A stretch of DNA of 36,967 bases from Desulfotomaculaceae bacterium (GTDB lineage Bacteria > Bacillota > Desulfotomaculia > Desulfotomaculales > Pelotomaculaceae): assembly GCA_028709235.1 (NCBI GenBank), contig JAQVXL010000018.1:1-36967 (forward strand). The letters run 5' to 3'. The stretch's first letter is position 1. Each line of letters starts with the position of its first letter. Shown in pieces: positions 16,012 to 22,455 of the stretch. The position numbers and the translations under genes were made by a program. The notes beneath the pieces are model-generated. The model was given only the letters and a program-made list of their open reading frames with translations, ran no database searches and was not told where the DNA came from.

Positions 16012-16989
16012 ATGGATTTAATATGTACAAATGAAGCCCGGTGCAGGGATTGCTACAAATGCGTCCGCGAATGCCCGGTCAAGGCTATCAAAATTAAAGA
16101 CGTATCAGGGTCCGAGGCCCAGAGGGCTGAAGTGATGGAAGAGCGCTGCGTTCACGAGGGCAGGTGCGTCCTTGTCTGCCCCCAGCAGGCTAAAAAGGTG
16201 CGGAACGACGTAGATAAGGTTAAAGAACAGATCTCCTCGGGGCGGACGGTTGTTGCCAGCCTGGCGCCTTCATTTGCGGCGGGGTTTCCTTTGAAGCACG
16301 GTCGGGTGGTTTCAGCACTAAGAAAGCTGGGGTTTGCCAGCGTGCAGGAAACGGCCTTTGGCGCTGAGCTGGCGGCGGCGGAGCATATAAAACTGCCTGT
16401 CGGCAGGACTTTCCTCTCCAGTTCCTGTCCCGCAGTGGTCAGCATGGTGGAAAAACATTTCCCGGACTTGATTCCAACTCTGTCCCCGATCGTGTCTCCC
16501 ATGATAGCCCATGCCAGGATAATAAAATCAATGATTCCCGGCGCCGCAGTGGTTTTTATCGGCCCCTGCATAGCCAAGAAGGATGAGGCGGAGGAGGAAC
16601 AGTATCAGGGCATTGTTGACGCAGTGCTTGGTTTCGGGGAGATCTGGGAGTGGATGCAGGAAGAAATACCCGATTTCGAACATTTGCCGGCTGAATTCAA
16701 GGAGGAATTTGACGGGCCGCAGGCAGGTACCGGTAAATTATTTCCGCTGGACGGGGGCATGCTGCGTACCGCCGGTATGAGCATGGACAGGCTTGACGAT
16801 AAGGTGATGGTTATCTCCGGCCTTGAAAATTGTATGGAGCTTCTGAGACATCTCCAGCTAGGCATGGCCTGCAAGGTGGGCCTGATCGAAATGCTGGCCT
16901 GCCCCGGGGGATGTGTCAGCGGACCGGTGATCGTCAATGAGGAAGATGTTTTTATAAAAAAAACAGAGAGTTTTAGATTACTTCAATAA
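16012..16989 (+). CDS. [FeFe]-hydrogenase-like sensor, N-terminal part (ferredoxin and H-cluster domains)
   Basis: These 325 residues hold a 2x[4Fe-4S] ferredoxin domain (C11, C14, C17, C21; C46, C52, C56) and an [FeFe]-hydrogenase H-cluster domain. All four H-cluster Cys positions are present: C139 in SSSCP (L1), C186 in GPCIAKK (L2), and C297 and C301 in LACPGGC (L3). The proton-relay Cys of catalytic enzymes (TSCCP) is Ser138 here, as expected of sensory, HydS-like members rather than high-turnover enzymes. The frame ends in FRLLQ just after an A8 run; the rest of the protein continues in the +1 frame. ATG start behind TGGAGG. Confidence 0.88.
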   Translation: MDLICTNEARCRDCYKCVRECPVKAIKIKDVSGSEAQRAEVMEERCVHEGRCVLVCPQQAKKVRNDVDKVKEQISSGRTVVASLAPSFAAGFPLKHGRVVSALRKLGFASVQETAFGAELAAAEHIKLPVGRTFLSSSCPAVVSMVEKHFPDLIPTLSPIVSPMIAHARIIKSMIPGAAVVFIGPCIAKKDEAEEEQYQGIVDAVLGFGEIWEWMQEEIPDFEHLPAEFKEEFDGPQAGTGKLFPLDGGMLRTAGMSMDRLDDKVMVISGLENCMELLRHLQLGMACKVGLIEMLACPGGCVSGPVIVNEEDVFIKKTESFRLLQ

Positions 16990-17731
16990 GAGCCGTTCCT
17001 GGGAAAACAGCCGGAAGACGCCGGATTTTAAAGATATCGAGCTGTACCGCAGTTACTCCAACCGGCAGGTCCCTCTTCCTGAACCCGGTGAGGCGGAATT
17101 AAACGAGATATTTGCCCGTACAGGGAAGTCTAAGCCGGAAAACAGGCTCAACTGCGGCTCCTGCGGGTATCCCACCTGCAGGGACAAGGCTGTCGCGGTT
17201 TACCAGGGTTTTGCTGAGCTGAAGATGTGCATCCCTTACATGAGAGAGAGGGCTGAATCGGTTTCCAACCGGGTCATTGCCTCTATGCCGAACGGTATTA
17301 TTATAGTGAATCGGGGGCTGAAAATCCTGGAAATAAACGATGTAGCCAGGAAGATGCTGGGCCTACCGGACAAAAATCTAAAGGGTGAGGATCTGTCTCT
17401 TTACATGGACCCCGCTAATTTTCTCCAGGTGGCAGTTAATGATGCAGTGTTAAACCTTACTATGAATTATGAACAAAAGAACCTGATCACCAGGGAGATA
17501 ATATTCCCCCTGGGACCCCAGGAGATTGCCGGGATTCTTGTTGACATAACCGAGGACATGAAACAGAAGGAGCAGCAAGACCTCCGGAACAACGAAACAA
17601 TCAAAAGGGCCGAGGAAGTAATCTCCAAGCAGATGCAGGTGGCCCAGGAAATAGCCGGACTGCTCGGGGAGACTACGGCAGATACTAAAGTGCAGCTGAC
17701 AAAGCTGATTAAACTTGTGAAAAACAAATAA
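16958..17731 (+). CDS. Sensor C-terminal part: FeS (4-Cys) and PAS domains
   Basis: In the frame after the slip, a 4-Cys FeS domain (NCGSCGYPTCRDKA followed by MCIPYM) is joined to a PAS domain starting near VIASMPNGIIIVNRGLKILE and closing with AGILVDITEDMKQKE. A helical tail (about 60 residues) may be a coiled-coil output. The first usable start codon is ATG at 17225, which would remove most of the FeS domain; it has no convincing ribosome binding site. There is no kinase domain, so the signal must pass to a partner protein, plausibly the SpoIIE-type phosphatase 39 bp downstream. Confidence 0.75.
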   Translation, partial: KKQRVLDYFNKSRSWENSRKTPDFKDIELYRSYSNRQVPLPEPGEAELNEIFARTGKSKPENRLNCGSCGYPTCRDKAVAVYQGFAELKMCIPYMRERAESVSNRVIASMPNGIIIVNRGLKILEINDVARKMLGLPDKNLKGEDLSLYMDPANFLQVAVNDAVLNLTMNYEQKNLITREIIFPLGPQEIAGILVDITEDMKQKEQQDLRNNETIKRAEEVISKQMQVAQEIAGLLGETTADTKVQLTKLIKLVKNK

Positions 17732-17770
17732 TTTTTAATTAAGAACTTGCAGGCAGAGGATGACTAACTA

Positions 17771-18916
17771 ATGAAAATAGCGGTAGATGTAGGCATATCT
17801 CAACTAAATAAACACGGGGAAGAACTCTGCGGCGACAGTGTTGAATTTGCCGTAAACGACGATACCGCGATCATAATGTTGTCGGACGGGCTGGGAAGCG
17901 GTGTCAAAGCCAATATTCTTTCAAGGCTTACTACTAAAACAGCAGTGAGAATGATTGTCCAGGGGGCCGCTCTCGAGGAGGTCATAGAGACCCTGGCCGA
18001 AACACTGCCCAAAGTAAGGGGTCACGCCTACAGCACTTTTGGCATACTTGAGATATTCACCCGCGAGGGAACTGCCCGCCTGGTGGAATACGATACCCCG
18101 GAGACATTTTGGGGCAATGGGGGAAGACTGAAGCAAATAGAAAGAGTCAAAAAGGATATAGCCGGAAAGGCTATTCACCAGTCAATGTTTTCACTGGAAA
18201 GCGGTGACTGGATCATACTGGTTTCCGACGGTGTGCTTCACGCCGGGGCCAACGGTGTGTGGAACATGGATTGGGACTGGAAAGGCTATTCAGACTTTTT
18301 CTGCAGCAAAATGCCCTCTGTTGACGATGCGTCTGCCTGCGCCAGGATAATTGCAGACCACTGCAACAGCCTGTACGAGTCATGCCCGGCAGACGACGCC
18401 AGTGTTGTGGTAGTCAAGGTCAGGCCGCCCCGTTTGCTTGATTTATTAATCGGGCCGCCTGGCTCCAGGGGCGACGACTTCAGGGCGGTAAACCGGCTGA
18501 TGGACAGGGACGGCGTTAAGGTTGTGTGCGGGAGCTCCACTGCCAACATGGTGAGCCGTGTCCTGGGACGGCAGGTAAGGGTAGACATGGAATCCACCTG
18601 CGGCAGGGTGCCCCCGGCAGGAATTATTGAAGGTGTCGACCTGGTGACAGAAGGGCTGCAGACCATAGCCTACAGCCTGGAACTGTTGAGGATGGGCGTT
18701 ACTGTTAGCCAACTGCGCTTCAACAGGGACGGCGCCAGCAGGCTGGTGATGCGATTGCTGGAAGCAGACATCCTCAATTTCCTCGTGGGGACTTCAGTTG
18801 ACCATACCCGGCAGATAGAAAGCTCTTCCAGGGTTTTATTAAGAAAACAGGTAATCAACGATATGATTAATTTTTTAAAGGGAAAGGGGAAAAAAGTGAC
18901 TCTGGAGTACTTCTGA
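17771..18916 (+). CDS. SpoIIE-type PP2C serine phosphatase linked to the sensor
   Basis: A soluble 381-residue protein. Residues about 1-220 form a PP2C/SpoIIE phosphatase domain with LSDGLGSG (Asp39), a central VSDGVLHAG and a closing PADDASVVVVKV. The C-terminal 150 residues form a separate region of unknown function, including VKVVCGSSTANMVSRVLGR and a GIIEGVDLVTEGL stretch. No transmembrane segment is seen. Its position right after the hydrogenase-like sensor repeats a known association between sensory [FeFe] hydrogenases and PP2C phosphatases, so it is the likely output of the module: dephosphorylation of an anti-anti-sigma-like or other target (inference). ATG start behind GCAGAGGATG. 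Confidence 0.88.
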   Translation: MKIAVDVGISQLNKHGEELCGDSVEFAVNDDTAIIMLSDGLGSGVKANILSRLTTKTAVRMIVQGAALEEVIETLAETLPKVRGHAYSTFGILEIFTREGTARLVEYDTPETFWGNGGRLKQIERVKKDIAGKAIHQSMFSLESGDWIILVSDGVLHAGANGVWNMDWDWKGYSDFFCSKMPSVDDASACARIIADHCNSLYESCPADDASVVVVKVRPPRLLDLLIGPPGSRGDDFRAVNRLMDRDGVKVVCGSSTANMVSRVLGRQVRVDMESTCGRVPPAGIIEGVDLVTEGLQTIAYSLELLRMGVTVSQLRFNRDGASRLVMRLLEADILNFLVGTSVDHTRQIESSSRVLLRKQVINDMINFLKGKGKKVTLEYF

Positions 18917-18939
18917 TACCACATAAATTTCCCCTGTTT

Positions 18940-18970
18940 AGCCCTGCGGTACCCGGCAGGGCTTTTGTGT
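18940..18970 (+). terminator. Terminator after the SpoIIE-type phosphatase
   Basis: AGCCCTGC (18940-18947) pairs with GCAGGGCT (18956-18963), followed by TTTGTGT. It closes the sensor operon. Confidence 0.7.
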
Positions 18971-19051
18971 CAGGCGCTGGTTTGATCCAGGCCGGGTGGA
19001 GGGCTATTAAATTTAATTTTTAAAACTTTGCTTAATTTTTTAAAATACTGG

Positions 19052-19080
19052 TTGACACATGTACACCTATATCATATACT
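19052..19080 (+). promoter_or_regulatory. Strong orphan sigma-A promoter
   Basis: TTGACA (19052-19057), 17-bp spacer, TATACT (19075-19080). No gene with a start codon and ribosome binding site follows before the terminator at 19238. Confidence 0.7.
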
Positions 19081-19086
19081 TATATA

Positions 19087-19274
19087 TAAATAGTCATTAA
19101 AAAATTCAACAAATATTAACGATGAGATTGTTACCGGAGTAAATCTGAAAAATGCCGGGGAGGTATTTAAGTATAAAATATCCCCGTTTGATGGTAAAAA
19201 CCTTGACTAATTGTTAACCCACAAATACTCCTTAATGAACCCGGATGCTATGTACATTAGCGCCGGGTTTTTTC
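19087..19274 (+). ncRNA. Candidate small RNA or attenuated leader
   Basis: A strong promoter (19052-19080) and an intrinsic terminator (19238-19274) bracket about 190 bp with no open frame of credible length. A hairpin GGGGA...TATTT/AAATA...TCCCC lies at about 19156-19185. It could be a free-standing RNA, or a leader of the spore photoproduct lyase-like gene whose start is 91 bp after the terminator. No known riboswitch class was recognised. Confidence 0.4.
19238..19274 (+). terminator. Intrinsic terminator of the orphan transcript
   Basis: AACCCGG-AT-GCTA pairs with TAGC-G-CCGGGTT around a 7-base loop, then a run of T residues to 19273. Confidence 0.8.
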
Positions 19275-19322
19275 TTCGTTTATTAGACTGGCGGCATAGT
19301 TTATCGCTTCCTGCTTGTTTGA
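19257..19322 (-). pseudogene. Relic of a CCA-adding enzyme gene 3' end
   Basis: The minus strand encodes MSNKQEAINYAASLINEEK and stops at TAA (19257-19259). This resembles the C-terminus of the CCA/poly(A) polymerase family gene 1.3 kb away (TNKEEAIAYVAGLLAK). A by-eye nucleotide alignment of about 44 bp gives roughly two-thirds identity, with many changes at third codon positions. The rest of the gene is missing: upstream on that strand lies the lyase-like gene. It looks like the leftover of a duplication or rearrangement. Confidence 0.4.
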
Positions 19323-19365
19323 CATAATAGTGGACATAATAAAAGAAAAAACGCGGGTGGTAGTT

Positions 19366-20385
19366 ATGGTGTTTGAACCAAAGAGAATAATTTTCGAGCG
19401 TGACGCTCTGCAATATCCCCTGGGCGAAAAACTAAAGAGATATTTTGATGAGAAGGGGGTTGAACCCAGCTTTACTGCTTCCCACAACAGGGTTACGTCC
19501 ATCCCAGGCCGGACCCGGTCGGAGGGGTATTCTGAAGGGAAAAGGACGCTGGTGGTGGGAGTGCGCCGCACCAGGACCTTTGCCACATGCAGGCCGTCGG
19601 CCCATTATCAGCTGCCCCTGGTCACCTCCTGCCCCGGCAAGTGCGAATACTGCTACCTTTTGACCAACTTGGGCAAAAAGCCTTACGTGCGCGTGTATGT
19701 TAATATTGAGGAAATTTTAACTGCCGCCGCCGGTTACATTGAAAAAAGAAAGCCCGATATAACCGTTTTTGAGGGAGCCGCCACTTCCGACCCGATTCCT
19801 GTAGAGCCATACACCGGCATTTTGGCAAGGGTGATCGGGTTCTTCGGAGATGAGGAATTCGGCCGGTTCCGGTTTGTTACCAAATTTACAGATGTTGACA
19901 CGCTACTGGATGTTCCTCACAACGGGCACACCCGTTTTCGCTTCAGCATTAATACGGGCGAAGTGATCAGGCGGTACGAGCACGCCACCCCAACCCTCGC
20001 CGCAAGGCTGGCCGCGGCTGAAAAAGTGGCGCAGGCCGGCTACCCGCTGGGGTTTCTGGTAGCGCCGATTATCGCGGAAGATGGATGGAAGGAAAGTTAC
20101 CGGGATTTATTTAAGGCAGTAGCGGATGATCTGGGCGGCATGGTTTCCGACCTCACCTTTGAATTCATCACCCACCGGTTTACCAAAAGAGCAAAAAACA
20201 CTATCCTCGAAGTGTTTCCTAACACAGGCCTGGACCTGGCGGAAGAGACCAGGACCTTTAAATTCGGCCAGTTCGGCTACGGCAAGTACGTCTACCCCAA
20301 AGAGCTTTTTACAGAAATAAAAGAATACTTCCACAGCCTGGCGCAGGAATATTTCCCGGACGCGCAGGTGGAGTATTTTGTTTAA
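19366..20385 (+). CDS. splB: Spore photoproduct lyase-like radical SAM protein
   Basis: A 339-residue protein aligning along its length with SplB, which repairs the thymine dimer of UV-treated spores. The radical SAM motif is C89-x3-C93-x2-C96; SplB landmarks include RFVTKF, NGHTRFRFSIN, AGYPLGFLVAPI and the end VEYFV. The catalytic H-donor Cys of Bacillus SplB (in FEASCTSD) is Ala139 here (FEGAATSD). A Cys at residue 75 (FATCRPSAHY) could stand in for it. ATG at 19366 is chosen with GGGTGG upstream; the frame is open to 19315, but that part overlaps the relic. Either a variant lyase or a related radical SAM enzyme. Confidence 0.85.
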   Translation: MVFEPKRIIFERDALQYPLGEKLKRYFDEKGVEPSFTASHNRVTSIPGRTRSEGYSEGKRTLVVGVRRTRTFATCRPSAHYQLPLVTSCPGKCEYCYLLTNLGKKPYVRVYVNIEEILTAAAGYIEKRKPDITVFEGAATSDPIPVEPYTGILARVIGFFGDEEFGRFRFVTKFTDVDTLLDVPHNGHTRFRFSINTGEVIRRYEHATPTLAARLAAAEKVAQAGYPLGFLVAPIIAEDGWKESYRDLFKAVADDLGGMVSDLTFEFITHRFTKRAKNTILEVFPNTGLDLAEETRTFKFGQFGYGKYVYPKELFTEIKEYFHSLAQEYFPDAQVEYFV

Positions 20386-20415
20386 GAAAACGGCTTCTGA
20401 CTTAAGCGGTGCAGA

Positions 20416-20441
20416 ATGGGCAGGGATACACCCCTGCCCAT
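20416..20441. terminator. Perfect 10-bp hairpin between convergent genes
   Basis: ATGGGCAGGG (20416-20425) pairs with CCCTGCCCAT (20432-20441), loop ATACAC. No T-run follows on either strand, so termination is uncertain. Confidence 0.45.
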
Positions 20442-20468
20442 ACCTGCATGGGATTACTATTCTATTTG

Positions 20469-20558
20469 CTAAATCAGGCATGCCTTCTGCAGCATCTTTA
20501 TAACAATGATTGCCACCTGCGCTCTTGTGATATTGTCACCGGTATGAGAATTTTTCAT
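20469..20558 (-). pseudogene. Relic of an S-layer homology (SLH) domain
   Basis: The minus strand reads HTGDNITRAQVAIIVIKMLQ and ends at a TAG (20469-20471). ITRAQVAxxVxxML is the typical second half of an SLH domain. Upstream in this frame a TGA occurs within about 35 codons and there is no SLH first half, so this is a short remnant of a cell-surface protein gene. Confidence 0.4.
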
Positions 20559-20622
20559 AAAGTTTCAATATTATGAGTAAAGCAGGAAGGGTAGTATGGG
20601 AAGCATTTGGAGCAGGGGGCAG

Positions 20623-22110
20623 TTATTTTGCTAAAAGACCGGCCACGTAAGCAATGGCTTCTTCCTTGTTCGTTACCTGCCCGTTGACCTGGGCCTCGGT
20701 GATTTTATCAAGCAGTACGCCCAATTTTTTTGAGGGCGGGAGAGCCAGCGCCGCTATAAGGTCCTTCCCTTTGACCAGGGCGGGCGGGTGGACGTAGGTT
20801 CCGGCCTCGAAGTAATACTTGCAGAGGAAATTGCCGACAAAAGCGCGGTAACCTGGAAGATCGAGAGATTCCTCTCCACCTGCGGCAGATGCGGCAGCAT
20901 TGGCCAGGGAAAGCAGCAGAATATCGGTAACTTCCTGGCCCAGCTTGGTGAAGAACCGGTGAATGGCCGCCGGTTCCACGGGCATGTTTTTAAAAAGGCT
21001 GAAAGAATCCATATGGCTACCCACAACATTTTTCAGGTAGGCTTCCTCTGTCTTGCTCATTCTCAGCCTGCGAGCAAATTCACTCACATGTTTCAGACCG
21101 GCTTTGGAGTGGTCTGGAAAAGTGCCCTGCCCCTCCCGGTTCATGGCGGTTACCGCCTGGCCCGGGTCATGGAGCAGGGCGGCTGTTTTTATCAGCTGAA
21201 TGCGCCTGCGCCCGGTGGTGAGAGACTGGTCCAAATGCTGCCGGACCAGTTCTCCCAGTTCTCCAGCCCTGCCGGTACTCGATAGTTCCCCGCCGGGATC
21301 GCCGCAGAGCTTTTCCAGCAGGTCATAAGTCTTCAGGTTGTGGGCCCAGACTCTTTCCCTGCTGCGGGCCTGGCTGGTCGGCTTGATCGTTAGGGGAAAC
21401 AGCTCGGAAAGAGCGCCTATTTCATCTAAAATAGTGATCCAGTGATAAGATTGGGGCAGAGCCAGGACAGCGGATAACTCTGCCCAGATTCGTTCTCCCG
21501 CTACTTCCTGCAGCAGCCAGTGGCTTTGTTTCATCAATTCCAGGGTTTCCGGTTTGATGCTGAAACCCAGCTTGCCGGCCAGGCGCGCACCCCGCAGAAT
21601 GCGGGCGGGGTCTGCTTCAAAAACATAATTGCTGATCGCCCGGATAGTTTTGTTTTCAATATCGGCCAGACCCCCGTGCGGATCTATCAGTTGCTTATGC
21701 CAGCGCCAGCGGGCCGAACGCCGGGCCGCCAGGTCTCCATTATCCTCTGACAGCTTGATATACGCGAACAGCTCCAAAGCCGTGGCGTTGATGGTAAAGT
21801 CTCTGTTGGAAAGGTCTTCTTCAATACTGACTCCCTTGAAAGAGGAAAAGTCTATCTGCCACTTTTCCCCGCCGGACTCCAGCACTATGCGGGCAACTCT
21901 GTTAATCCTGTCCAGTGGGATATACACGCCTTGCAAGATTTCAGAAACAGACTTGGCCAGTTCCATAGCGTTTCCGCTTACCGCGAAATCCAGATCGGGT
22001 CCTGGATTTCCCAGGTACAGGTCTCGCAGGAAACCGCCCACCAGGTATATTTTTTTATTTTTAGCCGAGGCCAGGCCGGCAATCGTCTCTAAAATATTTT
22101 TAAAAAACAT
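20623..22110 (-). CDS. CCA tRNA nucleotidyltransferase / poly(A) polymerase family
   Basis: A 495-residue class II nucleotidyltransferase. The head domain has LVGGFLRDLYLG (about 23-34), the catalytic DLDFAV (39-44), RDFTINA and DPARILRGARLAGKLGF. The C-terminal part contains an HD-like segment (AALLHDPGQAV, then a later His-containing FPDHSKAGLKH). Members add or repair the tRNA 3' CCA or, in some bacteria, act only as A- or CC-adding enzymes; which applies cannot be decided here. ATG at 22110 is chosen since GGAGGG lies 6 bp upstream; an in-frame ATG at 22140 lacks a site. It ends in TNKEEAIAYVAGLLAK, echoed by the relic at 19257. Confidence 0.9.
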   Translation of the reverse strand: MFFKNILETIAGLASAKNKKIYLVGGFLRDLYLGNPGPDLDFAVSGNAMELAKSVSEILQGVYIPLDRINRVARIVLESGGEKWQIDFSSFKGVSIEEDLSNRDFTINATALELFAYIKLSEDNGDLAARRSARWRWHKQLIDPHGGLADIENKTIRAISNYVFEADPARILRGARLAGKLGFSIKPETLELMKQSHWLLQEVAGERIWAELSAVLALPQSYHWITILDEIGALSELFPLTIKPTSQARSRERVWAHNLKTYDLLEKLCGDPGGELSSTGRAGELGELVRQHLDQSLTTGRRRIQLIKTAALLHDPGQAVTAMNREGQGTFPDHSKAGLKHVSEFARRLRMSKTEEAYLKNVVGSHMDSFSLFKNMPVEPAAIHRFFTKLGQEVTDILLLSLANAAASAAGGEESLDLPGYRAFVGNFLCKYYFEAGTYVHPPALVKGKDLIAALALPPSKKLGVLLDKITEAQVNGQVTNKEEAIAYVAGLLAK

Positions 22111-22232
22111 GACTATCCCTCCGTTAAAATAAATTGCCATCCTATTATAACATTTTATAGCATTATTTTACAGGTGCTGAATAACAGCTATATCCGGCTT
22201 AATCGGTTTTTTTCTATATTTTTAAAAAAATA

Positions 22233-22261
22233 TTGCCCTGTAATATTGACTATGTTAAAAT
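22233..22261 (+). promoter_or_regulatory. Candidate promoter of the pantothenate operon
   Basis: TTGCCC (22233-22238), 17-bp spacer, TAAAAT (22256-22261). It would start a leader of roughly 185 bases. Confidence 0.5.
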
Positions 22262-22267
22262 GTAAGC

Positions 22268-22417
22268 GAAAAAGGGTGGTATCCGTGTGAACCGCACCTA
22301 ACTGTGTTTTTTTTGAGATTATTAGCGATTTTAGCGATTATTTACCGCTTGGAGCCGGGACGGACCGAGACGGAGGTGAGTAACTGACGCCTTTCGGGTA
22401 TTCCCGGAAGGTTTTTT
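22268..22417 (+). promoter_or_regulatory. Structured leader of the pan operon (possible pan RNA motif)
   Basis: The untranslated leader contains a hairpin near 22275-22298, a G-rich segment with repeated GACGGA/ACGGAG words (22358-22376), a small imperfect stem at 22372-22391 (loop TAA), and a terminator. The 3' side of that stem uses C22390 and C22391, which also begin the terminator stem, so the two cannot form together. The pan RNA motif is known upstream of panB/panC/panD operons in Firmicutes, so it is the first candidate. I could not check its consensus. Confidence 0.5.
22390..22417 (+). terminator. Leader terminator (attenuator) before the pan operon
   Basis: CCTTTCGGG (22390-22398) pairs with CCCGGAAGG (22403-22411), one G-T wobble, loop TATT, then six T residues. 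It lies 39 bp before the first start codon, so it must be regulated or leaky. Confidence 0.8.
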
Positions 22418-22455
22418 GTTTTAGACCACACGTGTATGCGAGGGAGATAATATTC

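Larger units (their letters stand above)
16012..17731 (+). pseudogene. Full-length hydrogenase-like sensor gene interrupted by a +1 frameshift
   Basis: The 16012 frame and the frame ending at 17731 are adjacent halves of one protein. After the A8 run at 16956-16963, the second frame reads KKQRVLDYFNKSRSWENSRK, a natural continuation of the H-cluster domain into an FeS domain. With one A removed the two halves join as one frame of about 573 residues. The 267 bases from 16958 to 17224 are open but contain no ATG, GTG or TTG, so this part could be made only through the frameshift. Causes may be a real indel, phase variation, transcriptional slippage or a sequencing error. The expected architecture is ferredoxin, H-cluster, FeS (4-Cys) and PAS. 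Confidence 0.8.

Noticed and set aside
16956-16963. Programmed -1 ribosomal frameshift at A AAA AAA
   Set aside because: A -1 shift leads into the wrong frame; the second half is reached only by +1 (or -2).
22268-22300. AGGGTGGTATCCGTG resembles the T-box sequence AGGGTGGNACCGCG
   Set aside because: The best promoter starts only a few bases upstream, leaving no space for T-box stem I and the specifier loop, and the downstream genes are not amino-acid or tRNA-synthetase genes.
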